From JAKZVK01 sp965261065 (lineage in GTDB: Bacteria; Acidobacteriota; Terriglobia; Bryobacterales; UBA6623): DNA of 64,000 nucleotides. This document shows positions 9,595 through 17,836 of the stretch, in pieces (positions within the stretch are counted from its first letter, which is position 1; the number at the start of each line of letters is the position of its first letter). The stretch covers positions 8,804,001 to 8,868,000 of the forward strand of contig OZ253444.1 of the NCBI GenBank assembly GCA_965261065.1, given 5' to 3'. Both the position numbers and the translations under genes were made by a program. Below the pieces are notes generated by a model. It ran no database searches, was not told where the DNA came from, and saw nothing but the letters and a program-made list of their open reading frames with translations.

Positions 9595-10004
9595 CGCTGT
9601 TTCTCCCTTGCCGGACTCCCCGGCTCGACGCCGGCCAGCCGGCCAATTTGGTCCGACCCGGCGACGCCGTACGCAGACGGATCGCGGAGAGGGAAACTAG
9701 TTATCTCATCGGCCAGGGTGTGGTGACTCGTGAGATCAACCGAAGCCACCGTGGGGGATAGTCCGGCAGGGAAGCCTGGGCATAGCCCGTCGCGATCCGG
9801 GGTCCCGGGCGAGGGGCGGAGCCAGGAGACAGAAGCATGTTTGCCCGAATCAGGCGGCCGGGCGCTAGGTCGATCGTCTGAGCACAAGCCTGGGCCGAGG
9901 CGGCGTGGCAAGGCCGGCGCCGGAGAGCAGCGCGGCACGAGAGAACTCGACGAAATCGAAACCTCTGCCGCCGCTTCTTGCTTGCCAAGGTGGCGGGAAG
10001 GGCG
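9595..10004. other. Gene-free interval in the Tad locus
   Basis: These 410 bases between flp and cpaB hold no reading frame with recognisable content. In other Tad loci a prepilin peptidase gene (cpaA/tadV) often sits here; I could not read any CpaA motif in the three frames of the minus strand. The region may be a leader, or the remains of a lost gene. Confidence 0.5.
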
Positions 10005-10199
10005 CTACTCGCCAGCGGCCTCGACGAGTTTGGATGCCAGCCGGGAGTAGATCGTGTCCATGCTTTCGGTCATGCTCGGAGCGAAGAAACCGCTGGCCAG
10101 AGCGATGAATCCCCCCAAGAGGGCGTACTCGACGAGGTCTTGGCCTTCGTCCCGCCCCCAAATCGCAAGCCTTTGCAGGGCCCGCGTGAGCGTTTTCAT
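10005..10199 (-). CDS. flp: Flp-type IVb pilin (second copy)
   Basis: This is a 64-residue prepilin. The leader MKTLTRALQRLAIWGRDEG is followed by the invariant Flp motif QDLVEYALLGG. Cleavage by a prepilin peptidase is expected after Gly19, leaving a mature peptide of about 45 residues whose hydrophobic start forms the fibre core. I start at the internal ATG at 10199 because AGGAG lies 7 bases upstream of it and the leader then has family length; the open frame runs 20 codons further upstream. It follows a similar pilin gene 105 bases away on the same strand, and both precede cpaB and cpaE. Confidence 0.88.
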   Translation of the reverse strand: MKTLTRALQRLAIWGRDEGQDLVEYALLGGFIALASGFFAPSMTESMDTIYSRLASKLVEAAGE

Positions 10200-10304
10200 T
10201 CTGGGTCTCCTGACTTGCGGGGAGCAGACAGCTCCCAGCAGGGTCTCCCGCGGGGACAAGCCCCGCGGGGGCAGATGGTTGGCAATGATGCATGGCGCGC
10301 AGGA

Positions 10305-10502
10305 CTACGTGGCCGCGGCGGTAAGGACGCTACCCATACGCGAAAAGATCGTGCTGACGCTGGTGCTGATGCTCGGCAGCAAGGCCCCGGCAGCGACGGC
10401 GACGAAACCGGCCAACAGGGCGTATTCCACCATGTCCTGACCCTCGACATCGTCGACAATCATGCGAATCCTGCAGATCATGCGGTTGAACTTTTCTTTC
10501 AT
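10305..10502 (-). CDS. flp: Flp-type IVb pilin (first copy)
   Basis: This 65-residue prepilin begins MKEKFNRMICRIRMIVDDVE and carries the processing and assembly motif GQDMVEYALLAGF, with predicted cleavage after Gly21. The mature form is a short hydrophobic helix followed by a small polar tail (TIFSRMGSVLTAAAT). GGGAG stands 6 bases before the ATG. It is the promoter-proximal pilin of the local Tad genes; its copy downstream differs in leader and tail, so the two are diverged paralogues and not a recent duplication. Flp pili mediate adhesion and biofilm formation. Confidence 0.88.
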   Translation of the reverse strand: MKEKFNRMICRIRMIVDDVEGQDMVEYALLAGFVAVAAGALLPSISTSVSTIFSRMGSVLTAAAT

Positions 10503-10855
10503 GAGATCTCCCTCAGTAGTGCTGATTAGACGAATGAAGTTGCGGCGTTTTGGTGGACACTAATCGATCTCCTGCTGCTGCGGCCTTATGCTCTGGACGC
10601 GACGATGGGACGACCCTCGTGAACGCACCGTGATTTCGCCGTCGCCCTTCTTATCGGCCGCCGTGGCCGAGCTTTAGGAAAAATATATCCGGCTTGGGGG
10701 GGGGTCCGCTCGGCTCTCCCGGGGACCCGTCCCCGGAATCCCGGTTCGCGCACGAATCTACTGTAGGAATCGGGGGGATGTGACGATGACAAATCTCAGA
10801 GAGTCATGCCACCACGTCTTCCCTGACTCCGTGGGACAAAGGAAATGGACCTTCG
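10503..10855. other. Intergenic region between divergent flp and response-regulator genes
   Basis: No gene is apparent in these 353 bases. The region must hold the flp promoter (leftward) and probably the promoter of the LuxR-type regulator (rightward). An AT-rich patch (AAAATATATCC, about 10680-10690) followed by a run of nine G is the only distinctive segment. I could not assign -35/-10 boxes with confidence. Confidence 0.5.
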
Positions 10856-11551
10856 ATGATTTCTGTTTTCCTCTGCGACGCCCAACCGATTCTGCACGAA
10901 GGCCTCAAGGCCGTCCTGAGCCGGTCCCTGGACTACACCCTGGCCGGCGGGGGAAGCACCTTGGAAGAAGCCTCGGCCTGCTTGGAAGATATCGAGCCCG
11001 GCATTGTGATCGTCGACCGGGCCTACGGGATGCACGCCCTGTTGGAATGGGTGGGAGATGTTCGCCGGCGCTTTCCTGAAACCCGGATCGTAATCTGGGC
11101 CTCCACAATCTCCGATGTCGAATGCTTCCGCGCACTACAGGGCGGCGCGCGGGGCATCGTCCGCAAGACCGCGACGATCCCGGCGTTGTTTCACTGCCTA
11201 GACACGGTCTCACGCAAGGAAATCTGGACCGAGAACCTGTTCTACAGCCAAGACTCCCCCCTTGGCCGTCCGCGAACCCGTCCGCTCACGCCGCGCGAAC
11301 AGCAGGTGGCCGAGTTGGTCTCCAAGGGAATGAAGAACCGCGAGATCGCCGAGACGCTCAGCATCGCGACAGGCACGGTGAAGATCCATCTGATGCATAT
11401 CTTCGAGAAGACCGGCATCCGAGACCGCTTCGAGCTAGCCCTGCACGGGCTGCGGCTGGCGTGCGAGCGCGGTGACGAGGATGACGGCCCGTCCAAGGCC
11501 ACGACCCGCCCCGACCCGAACAGGGCCTTCCCCCTCAAGCCAGTCCGCTAG
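10856..11551 (+). CDS. NarL/LuxR-family response regulator
   Basis: The 231-residue protein has a receiver domain (about 1-120) and a LuxR-type helix-turn-helix (about 140-205: LTPREQQVAELVSKGMKNRE, then ATGTVKIHLMHIFEKTGI). The phosphoacceptor Asp is present in IVIVDRAY and the conserved Lys in GIVRKTA. The acidic pair near the N terminus is reduced to CDAQ, so Mg2+ binding and phosphorylation may be altered. AAAGGAAA precedes the start. No sensor kinase lies next to it. It is divergent from the flp operon, so control of pilus genes is a reasonable inference. Confidence 0.87.
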   Translation: MISVFLCDAQPILHEGLKAVLSRSLDYTLAGGGSTLEEASACLEDIEPGIVIVDRAYGMHALLEWVGDVRRRFPETRIVIWASTISDVECFRALQGGARGIVRKTATIPALFHCLDTVSRKEIWTENLFYSQDSPLGRPRTRPLTPREQQVAELVSKGMKNREIAETLSIATGTVKIHLMHIFEKTGIRDRFELALHGLRLACERGDEDDGPSKATTRPDPNRAFPLKPVR

Positions 11552-11833
11552 CGGACGCCTGCCACTCAGACATTGATTGCGCATTTAGCTCCGCGCTTCA
11601 AGACGACCTGGTCGCCGCAAATCGCCGCTCGGAGCCGCGGGCGTGAGCCCGCGTTGAGCTGCCTCAGTGTTGGCGAAACGGCCTCTCTCCATACAACCTC
11701 AAGGCGGCCGCGAAGCATCTCATCGCAGGCTGACGCCTACGGCTCTGAGCGGCGGTTAGCAAGCAAGTGCTAGAAGGGAGCGCTTCCGGCGACCCGTTAC
11801 AATGGAACTCTGGATCTTCCCTCCCCCTGGTCA

Positions 11834-12880
11834 ATGTCGCTGTCTTCTCCGCGTAGTTCCGATGCAAGCGTGTTCGATGTCCTGATCGTAGGCGCCGGTC
11901 CGACCGGGCTCTCGTGCGGCATCGAACTGAAGCGGCGCGGGCTCGACGCCGTCGTCGTCGAGAAGGGGTGCGTGGTCAATTCGCTCTACCACTACCCCAC
12001 CAACATGACGTTCTTCACCACTCCCGAGCTGCTCGAGATCGGCGACATCCCAATGACGGCCGCAGGCGAGAAACCCACCCGCGGCGAAGCCCTCAAATAC
12101 TATCGCCGCGCCGCCGAGCACTACCGGCTCGACATCCGCCAGTACGAGAACGTGGACAACATCCAAGGCGAGGACGGCGCGTTTCTCGTCACGACCACGT
12201 CGAGGCGGGATGGGGCCGGGCAGTACCGAGCGGGCAAGATTATCCTGGCGACGGGATACTACGACATTCCCGTCAAGATGAACGTGCCGGGCGAGGATCT
12301 GCCCAAAGTCTTCCACTACTATCGCGAGCCGCACCCGTTCTACGACTGTGACGTCGCGGTGATCGGCGGCAAGAACTCGGCTGCCATCACGGCGCTCGAG
12401 GTCTACCGCGCCGGAGGGCGCGTCACGCTCATCCATCGCGACAGCAAGCTCAGAGACAAGATCAAATACTGGATCCGGCCCGACATCGACAACCGTCTCA
12501 AGAACGGCGAGATCGCGAGCTACTTCGAGTCCAGCGTGCTCGCGATTACGCAGCGCGAGATCCGCATCGCCACGCCGGACGGGGAGAAGACGCTCCCCAA
12601 CGACTTCGTGCTGGCAATGACGGGGTACTCACCGGACCTCGATTTCCTACGACGCACTGGCATCGTGCTTGAGCCCGAAACGCAGAAACCCCGCACCGAT
12701 CCAGAGACGCTCGAAAGCCTGCGTCCCGGCATCTACCTTGCCGGGGTCATCGTGGCGGGCATGCACACGAACGAGATATTCATCGAGAACGGACGCTTCC
12801 ACGGTATGCAGATTGCTGATCACATCGCCGCGAAGCTGGGCCGAACGCCGGAGCCGGTCGCCGTCGTCACCAAGGTGTGA
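11834..12880 (+). CDS. ypdA: YpdA-type bacillithiol disulfide reductase
   Basis: This is a 348-residue FAD/NAD(P)H oxidoreductase of the thioredoxin-reductase superfamily. The FAD-binding motif is DVLIVGAGPTGLSCGIELK at about 15-33 and the NAD(P)H motif VAVIGGKNSAAITALEVYR at about 175-193. The YpdA-specific stretch NSLYHYPTNMTFFTTPELLE follows the FAD motif. There is no CxxC pair, as expected for YpdA, which reduces oxidised bacillithiol (BSSB) to BSH. The next gene on the same strand is bshA, the first enzyme of bacillithiol synthesis, which strongly supports the assignment. A TACAAT box lies about 30 bases upstream of the ATG. Confidence 0.9.
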   Translation: MSLSSPRSSDASVFDVLIVGAGPTGLSCGIELKRRGLDAVVVEKGCVVNSLYHYPTNMTFFTTPELLEIGDIPMTAAGEKPTRGEALKYYRRAAEHYRLDIRQYENVDNIQGEDGAFLVTTTSRRDGAGQYRAGKIILATGYYDIPVKMNVPGEDLPKVFHYYREPHPFYDCDVAVIGGKNSAAITALEVYRAGGRVTLIHRDSKLRDKIKYWIRPDIDNRLKNGEIASYFESSVLAITQREIRIATPDGEKTLPNDFVLAMTGYSPDLDFLRRTGIVLEPETQKPRTDPETLESLRPGIYLAGVIVAGMHTNEIFIENGRFHGMQIADHIAAKLGRTPEPVAVVTKV

Positions 12881-12924
12881 AGGCGAGCAGTCTGTGGTAC
12901 AGGTCGAGGTGACGCAATCCACAA

Positions 12925-12950
12925 AGTAGGGGCGCGGCATGCCGTGCCCG
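12925..12950. repeat. REP-like palindrome between ypdA and bshA
   Basis: AGTAGGGGCGCGGCATGCCG followed by TGCCC forms a near-perfect palindrome around GCATGC. Closely similar units occur at 36658-36683 and, in part, at 36719-36742. It therefore looks like a dispersed palindromic repeat. Confidence 0.6.
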
Positions 12951-12995
12951 CGGTTCTACCCCACACCGCCGCCCAACGTTCACCGAACCCCGGTC

Positions 12996-14114
12996 ATGAA
13001 AATCGGAATCACCTGTTACCCGACCTACGGAGGCAGTGGCGTCGTCGCCACCGAGCTGGGCATGGAACTGGCAGCGCGCGATCATGAGGTCCACTTCATC
13101 ACCTACGCCAACCCGATCCGGCTGAGTACCGAGTCGCCCAACATCCACTACCACGAGGTCGAGGTCGGCAACTACCCGCTGTTTCAGTACCCGCCGTACA
13201 GCCTGGCACTGGCGTCGCGCATGGTCCAGGTTGCCGAGTCAGCGAAGCTTGACCTGCTGCACGTCCACTATGCGATTCCCCATTCGATCAGCGCGCTGCT
13301 GGCGAGCCAGATGGCGGCCCCGCGCCCGCTGCCGTTCATTACCACCCTGCACGGCACCGACGTCACGCTGGTGGGCAACGAGCCGTCGTACTTTCCGATC
13401 ACGCGCTTCTCCATCGAGCAGAGCCCCGGCGTGACGACCATCAGCCGTTACCTGCACGACCGCACGGTTGAGGTATTCGGCATTGAGAATGAGATTCGCG
13501 TGATTCCGAACTTCGTCAATTGTGACCTCTATCACCGCGTCGAAGACCCCGAGTGCCGCGCGCGCCTCGCCCGGCCCGAGGAGAAGATTCTCTTCCACCT
13601 GTCGAACTTCCGGCCGGTCAAGCGTCCACTCGATTGCGTGCGCATTTTCGCTCGGGTCGCCGGCGACGTGCTCTTGCGGCTGGTGATGGTGGGTGACGGG
13701 CCCGAGCGCGGTCCGGCCGAGTCCCTGGCCCGCGAACTCGGCGTGGCGGACCGGGTCGTGTTCCTGGGCAAGCAGCTTCAGGTGGCGCCGTTACTGGGCT
13801 TGGCGGACGTGCTGCTACTCCCCAGCGAGATGGAGGGCTTCGGCTTGGCGGCACTCGAGTCGATGGCCTGCGGCGTTCCGTCCGTCGCCTCGGATGTCGG
13901 AGGGTTGCCCGAGGTCGTCACACACGGCCACGACGGGATGCTGCTGCCGGTTGGTGACGTCGAGGCGATGGCGGATGCGACCCGTTCCCTGCTGACGGAC
14001 TCGGCGCTGCACGACTCGATGGCGTCAGCGGCACGCGAAACCGCCCAGAGCAAGTTCTGCTCGACGAAGATTATCCCGCTCTACGAAGAGTATTACAGCG
14101 AGATCTGTGAATAG
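12996..14114 (+). CDS. bshA: N-acetyl-alpha-D-glucosaminyl L-malate synthase BshA
   Basis: BshA is a GT4 glycosyltransferase that joins UDP-GlcNAc and L-malate, the first step of bacillithiol synthesis. The 372-residue protein begins MKIGITCYPTYGGSGVVATE, the characteristic BshA N terminus. It also has LLHVHYAIPHS, ITTLHGTDVTLVG, the GT4 donor-site segment PSEMEGFGLAALESMACGVP, and SDVGGLPEV. I start at the ATG at 12996 because the upstream 19 codons of the open frame run through the REP-like palindrome. It is 115 bases downstream of ypdA and probably co-transcribed. bshB and bshC are not in the window. Confidence 0.92.
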   Translation: MKIGITCYPTYGGSGVVATELGMELAARDHEVHFITYANPIRLSTESPNIHYHEVEVGNYPLFQYPPYSLALASRMVQVAESAKLDLLHVHYAIPHSISALLASQMAAPRPLPFITTLHGTDVTLVGNEPSYFPITRFSIEQSPGVTTISRYLHDRTVEVFGIENEIRVIPNFVNCDLYHRVEDPECRARLARPEEKILFHLSNFRPVKRPLDCVRIFARVAGDVLLRLVMVGDGPERGPAESLARELGVADRVVFLGKQLQVAPLLGLADVLLLPSEMEGFGLAALESMACGVPSVASDVGGLPEVVTHGHDGMLLPVGDVEAMADATRSLLTDSALHDSMASAARETAQSKFCSTKIIPLYEEYYSEICE

Positions 14115-14137
14115 GCGCCCGTCGCGGTGACGCGCTC

Positions 14138-14285
14138 TCACTTCGAGAGGAACTTCTTGACCGAAGCCTCCGTGCTCACCAGGGGCAGCTTCCAGTTTTC
14201 GATCGGCGTGCCTTCGGTGTTGAGGTGGCTCGTCAAATAGTAGAGCCGGCGGGTACCCGGCTGGTCCGGGGCTAGGGTGAAGCGT
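14138..14285 (-). pseudogene. C-terminal remnant of an unrecognised gene
   Basis: A minus-strand frame ending at TGA 14138-14140 reads FTLAPDQPGTRRLYYLTSHL, then NTEGTPIENWKLPLVSTEAS and VKKFLSK. It looks like the end of a real protein but has no start; upstream it runs into integrase-like sequence near 14285. I do not recognise the family. This is the first of several fragments marking the left edge of an accessory zone. Confidence 0.4.
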
Positions 14286-14406
14286 TGATGCAACCAGTAG
14301 GGAGACGGGTCCAGACAACTAGTTTCTCTTCGTGGGGGTTGCAGGCGTTGGCCAAGCGGGTCACTTCATCTGCGGTAAGAGGTTCGCGTTTGTACTGGTA
14401 GCGCAT
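14272..14406 (-). pseudogene. Fragment of a tyrosine-recombinase (phage-type integrase) gene
   Basis: The frame beginning MRYQYKREPLTADEVTRLAN continues ACNPHEEKLVVWTRLPTG, the opening of the catalytic domain of site-specific tyrosine recombinases (compare the usual WTLLDTGLRVSEL). The family homology stops after about 38 residues, before the first catalytic Arg. All catalytic residues are missing, so it cannot be functional. It suggests an integrative element once sat here. Confidence 0.6.
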
Positions 14407-14466
14407 AGAGGCGGGAAGACGCCAATTGAATGAAGCCGATGTCCAGCACCTTCGATTCCGCACACT

Positions 14467-14769
14467 CTACACGCCCAACACCGAACCCCTCTTCCCGCTG
14501 GCGAAGACTGCGACACGGGACCGCGGCAGGTATTCCACACTAACTTGATCGCCAGGTCTCAGTTCTGCATGCTCATCCAAACTCACTTCGATCCTCTTCC
14601 CATCGACCTCAATCCACGGTCTGTTCCACGGTGTGAATATCCGGGGGCTGCTTTCGACTCGACCATCGCGCTCAGCGACTCGCAAAGCCACCGGCCACAT
14701 CGTCTTGGATACGCTTTGACAAACGGAAAACGATGTACACCTGGTAAAGAGAAACAAGGGCAAGTGCAT
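14467..14769 (-). CDS. Hypothetical protein, possibly partial
   Basis: The 100-residue frame has a plausible C-terminal beta-rich segment (RPWIEVDGKRIEVSLDEHAE, then LRPGDQVSVEYLPRSRVAVF) that looks like genuine protein, while the N-terminal 30 residues (MHLPLFLFTRCTSFSVCQSV) look less convincing. No family recognised. It lies among gene fragments and abuts an acyltransferase remnant on the other strand, so it may itself be the end of a larger, lost gene. Confidence 0.4.
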   Translation of the reverse strand: MHLPLFLFTRCTSFSVCQSVSKTMWPVALRVAERDGRVESSPRIFTPWNRPWIEVDGKRIEVSLDEHAELRPGDQVSVEYLPRSRVAVFASGKRGSVLGV

Positions 14770-14779
14770 TAGAGGGTTT

Positions 14780-15043
14780 TTGGTGATTCTGCTGCTCTAC
14801 TCGAGCAGCTTCGACTTCTACATCGGCCGCAGAATCTATGAGTTGGATGATCCCCGCAAACGCAAGACTCTGCTTTGGCTCACCCTTGCAGACAACTTGG
14901 GTCTCTTGGGCTACTTCAAGTACACGAACTTCGCGGTCGGGAGCGCTGAAGCCCTGCTCGTCAAGCTGGGTTGGACGCCACAGATCCCAGAACTGCGGAT
15001 CTTCCTGCCGATCGGCATCTCGTTCTACACATTTCAGGTCCCA
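14780..15043 (+). pseudogene. Internal fragment of an MBOAT-family O-acyltransferase
   Basis: The frame reads FDFYIGRRIYELDDPRKRKT, LLWLTLADNLGLLGYFKYTN and ends with LPIGISFYTFQ. These are hallmark segments of the N-terminal third of AlgI-like membrane-bound O-acyltransferases, which acylate alginate or other surface polysaccharides. Both the initial helices and everything after SFYTFQ, including the catalytic His, are missing. The frame then crosses a junction near 15043 into unrelated sequence. It is a dead fragment. Confidence 0.65.
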
Positions 15044-15236
15044 TTTTCATTATCTTTGATGTTTGGATTCCGCCATCGATCACACCATCCAATATCAGTG
15101 CACCACCAACGACAGTCCAGCCTGTAGCTGAAAGGCGGAGCACCTTCTTGCCCGTAAGCCTGGCAATCAACGCAAGGACGAAAGAGAGTCCGCCACCAAT
15201 AAAAGTCTGCCACAGCTGATCCCTTTGGCGTCTCTA
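15043..15236 (-). pseudogene. Fragment of a small membrane protein
   Basis: Between a TAG near 15236 and the MBOAT junction near 15043 the minus strand reads QLWQTFIGGGLSFVLALIAR, LTGKKVLRLSATGWTVVGGA and LILDGVIDGG. This is two hydrophobic segments with protein-like composition but no convincing start or stop. Family not recognised. It ends where the acyltransferase fragment begins. Confidence 0.35.
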
Positions 15237-15532
15237 TGGCATGACCGGACGTACTTACAACAGGAATGTGGGGGTTCGCTGTGTCTCATGGCGAGAGCCT
15301 CTCCACCCGCCCGATCCGCGTCTCAGTAGGAAGAAATCGAAAACATGGTCGTCTTGGCGTGGGGCGTATACTTATCCAGAATCCTGATCACTGGCTCGCT
15401 ATCGGATGGATTTCTCAAGAAGATCTCCCTCCCATCAGCGAGGAACATCCTTACTTGTCCGCCAAGCAACTGGTTGAACCCTACGACCTGGTCATAGCTA
15501 TAAGATCGGCTTCGTCCCCACCAATTGCGATA

Positions 15533-16563
15533 GCCGGGTATCCACTTGACTCAGGTGACCCCAACATCTTGTAGTTGGGCTCACAGCGTCTTAGCGTCCC
15601 AATCGGCGACGATCGAGCGGTACGGCGTCGGCTCCACCGCCATGGCCTGCTGCACAAGGCGGTAGAAGAGCTTGCCCCGACTGCGTGATCTGCGCCGATT
15701 GAAGCGGAACACGAACTCGTCGAGATAGTAGTCCAGATGCTCGTGGCTGACCGCCCCCTGATGCGTGCCCAGCATCCAGCGCTTGAGTAGCGAGATCGCC
15801 AAGTGCACCCTCGGCAGTAGCTGCGAGGCCTGCTCGCGGCGGTTGTTAATCGAGATGATACGACGCTGGTAGTCCTTCTTCTTGAGCGGATCGTAGCCCG
15901 ACCAGTTGTCGGTAACAACCACGCTGCCCGGCTCGACCGACTCCTCGACGAAGGGCATCAAACTGGCCGCCGAGGCGTTCTGAACGCGCTGCATGCGGAT
16001 GCGCCCCAGCCCGGTGCCTCTCTCTTCCGCGGCGACTGCAATCAACGCTTTACGCTCGGTCTGCCGGCCGATTACCCCTTCTTCTTCAGCGCCCCAGTAG
16101 GTCTCATCGACCTCGACGAGGCCCGTCAATCGCTCCCGCCCCGGGCGCACCATCGCTCGCCTCAGCTTGTGCATCCAAGGCCAGGCGGTTTGGTAACTGC
16201 CCAGTCCCAGAACGCGCTGTAGACCCAGGTCGCTGGCCCCATTCTTCTGCGTGGTGATGGTCCACATCGCCCGGAACCACAGCCGCAGCGGCTTGCGTGT
16301 GTCTTGAAAGATCGTGCCGGCGGTGACGGAGGTTTGCCGCCCGCAGCGAGCGCATTCGAACCACACTTTGCGCACCGGCCAAGCGCGCTCATGCCCACAC
16401 CTTGGACAGCGGAAACCCTCTGGCCAGCGCAAGGCGAACAGATAGTCGCGGCAAGCCTCCTCGCTCGCAAAGCGAGACTCGAATTCGAGTTGGTCGCGCG
16501 GATAATCCTCCACCAGGCCCTACACTACATCTTGGGGTCACCTGAGTCAAGTGGATACCCAGC
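15533..16563 (-). mobile_element. IS1595-family (ISXO2-like) element, copy 1
   Basis: This is a 1031-bp element with inverted ends. A perfect core starting GGTATCCACTTGACTCAGG and running 28 bases is extended outward by GCC[G/T] at the transposase-stop end and GCT[G/T] at the transposase-start end. The flanking octamers are TTGCGATA (15525-15532) and TTGTGATA (16564-16571), an 8-base target duplication with one mismatch. Eight-base duplications are established for the IS1595 family. The insertion splits a small membrane-protein gene. Four more copies lie at 24.8, 26.1, 28.6 and 31.1 kb. Confidence 0.95.
15581..16513 (-). CDS. IS1595-family transposase, copy 1
   Basis: The 310-residue transposase has an N-terminal zinc ribbon (Cys36, 39, 54 and 57: RCPRCGH and FECARCGRQ). 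A DDE-type ISXO2-like catalytic domain follows, with Asp136 in VEVDETYWG, Asp202 in VVTDNWSGYD and an acidic pair near 265 in YLDEFVFRFNRR. It fills the element almost completely. This copy differs from the others by Asp in place of Ala at residue 95 (NGASDLGLQR). It appears intact and potentially active. Confidence 0.95.
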   Translation of the reverse strand: MEDYPRDQLEFESRFASEEACRDYLFALRWPEGFRCPRCGHERAWPVRKVWFECARCGRQTSVTAGTIFQDTRKPLRLWFRAMWTITTQKNGASDLGLQRVLGLGSYQTAWPWMHKLRRAMVRPGRERLTGLVEVDETYWGAEEEGVIGRQTERKALIAVAAEERGTGLGRIRMQRVQNASAASLMPFVEESVEPGSVVVTDNWSGYDPLKKKDYQRRIISINNRREQASQLLPRVHLAISLLKRWMLGTHQGAVSHEHLDYYLDEFVFRFNRRRSRSRGKLFYRLVQQAMAVEPTPYRSIVADWDAKTL

Positions 16564-16863
16564 TTGTGATAAACGATACCTCGGTTGCTGAATTTGACGG
16601 AGAACAGACCAAGAAGGCAAAAAACGACGAGGACACCAAGGCCGCCTATCACCTGAAGAGGAGCGAGACTCGGATATTCGTGTGCCCTGGGATATTGGAA
16701 CACCAGGAGGGCCACAATCCAGGCGAAAGCAACCGCCTGCACGCCTGCAGCAAGTAGAAACAGCTTCCGCTTCTGCATGTGAGCTTGGTAGAGAATGTCG
16801 GCATTCCTGGGTTGGTTGTCCGTCATTTCGAGAGTCCTCGCTGTCCACCTGATCTCGGTCTCA

Positions 16864-17315
16864 CTAAGGAGTAATCGAAAGGCCTCTCGACTTCATGGCG
16901 TGGGGCGAATACTTGTACAGAATCTCTTGTATTGGATCGCCATGGGATCCTCCTAACGAGATCTTCTTGCCGTCGGCAAAAACGATCTTGACTGCGTGGC
17001 CCGACAGGGGCTCGTCGAACCCTACGACCTGGTCATAGGTATAAGATCTGGTTCGTCCCCACCAATTGCGGCAAACAATGCCTCGGTCACTGAACCTGAC
17101 GTAAGACAGCAACCAATCGGCTAAACCGATGAGGGTCCCAAGGCAGTACATCGCAAATACAACAATCCAACCCGGACGTCCGAGTCTCCCTAAATTTGCA
17201 GCGAACAGGACCCCCGCCCAATTAAACCGACACCCTGCAGGACAAGCATCGTAACTCCAGCCGTCCTGCGAGCCTTGTAGAGAATCTCGGCATTCCTGGG
17301 TTGGTTGTCGGTCAT
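16864..17315 (-). pseudogene. Tandem paralogue of the PH-like membrane protein, frameshifted
   Basis: The frame starts at 17315 with the family N terminus (MTDNQPRNAEILYKARRTAG). After about 29 codons, near 17225, a single-base shift in a GGGC/GGGGG run moves it to TAG. The correct continuation (GVLFAANLGRLGRPGWIVVF, AMYCLGTLIGLADWLLSYVR, IVCRNWWGRTRSYTYDQVVG) is in another frame and runs to the normal family C terminus SLSITP. Composition and start context match the intact copy next door. Unless frameshifting occurs, it is inactive. Confidence 0.75.
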
Positions 17316-17352
17316 TTCAAGAGCCCTCGCTGTCCACCTGATCTCAGTCTTA

Positions 17353-17802
17353 CTAAGGAGTAATCGAAAGGCTTGTCGACTTCATGGCGTGGGGCGAATA
17401 TTTGTGCAGAATCTTTTGTATTGGATCGCCATGGGATCCACCCAACGAGGTCTCCTTGCCGTCGGTAAAAATGATCTTGACTCCTCCCCTCAACAGGAGC
17501 TCGTCGAACCGTGCGACCTGGTCATAGGTATAAGACCTGGTTCGTCCCCACCAATTGCGGCAAACAATGCCCTGGTCACTGAACCTGACGTAGAACAGCA
17601 AACAATCGGCTAAACCGATGAGGGCCCAAAGGCAGTACATCGCAAAGAAAACAATCCAACCCGGACGTCCGAGCCTCTCGAAATCACCAAGGATTAGGCT
17701 GCCCCCAATTAAGAGGATACCCATAAGGACAAACACCATAACTCCAGCCGTCCTGCGAGCCTTGTAGAGAATCTCGGCATTCCTGGGTTGGTTGTCTGTC
17801 AT
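17353..17802 (-). CDS. Two-helix membrane protein with PH-like domain (intact family member)
   Basis: The 149-residue protein has two membrane helices (about 20-38 and 50-70, VMVFVLMGILLIGGSLIL and WIVFFAMYCLWALIGLADCL). A cytoplasmic beta-rich domain follows: YVRFSDQGIVCRNWWGRTRS, YTYDQVARFDELLLRGGVKI and IFTDGKETSLGG. This is reminiscent of bacterial PH-like domains that sit at membranes. It is the only undamaged copy of a tandem set on this strand (15323-16826, 16864-17315, this gene, and a remnant at 17837-17955). The copies share both the coding region and about 35 bases of intergenic sequence. Function unknown. Base composition is more AT-rich than neighbouring chromosomal genes, suggesting transfer. 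Confidence 0.7.
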   Translation of the reverse strand: MTDNQPRNAEILYKARRTAGVMVFVLMGILLIGGSLILGDFERLGRPGWIVFFAMYCLWALIGLADCLLFYVRFSDQGIVCRNWWGRTRSYTYDQVARFDELLLRGGVKIIFTDGKETSLGGSHGDPIQKILHKYSPHAMKSTSLSITP

Positions 17803-17836
17803 TCCAAGAGCCCTCGCTGTCCACCTGATCTCAGTC

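Larger units (their letters stand above)
15323..16826 (-). pseudogene. Two-helix membrane protein with PH-like C-terminal domain, split by IS1595 copy 1
   Basis: The gene starts at 16826 (MTDNQPRNADILYQAHMQKR), has two membrane helices (to about residue 75) and SVKFSNRGIVY, and is then cut at 16563 by a 1031-bp insertion element. It resumes on the far side at 15532 with NWWGRSRSYSYDQVVGFNQL and ends at TGA 15323-15325. Removing the element and one copy of the 8-base duplication restores one continuous frame (GIVYHNWWGRSRSY). This matches the intact paralogue at 17353-17802 (GIVCRNWWGRTRSY). The C-terminal part resembles a bacterial PH-like domain; function unknown. It belongs to a tandem family of at least four copies. 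Confidence 0.8.

Noticed and set aside
9591..9988. Possible prepilin peptidase gene between flp and cpaB.
   Set aside because: Minus-strand frames of 95-115 codons exist but lack membrane helices and the GxGD peptidase motif.
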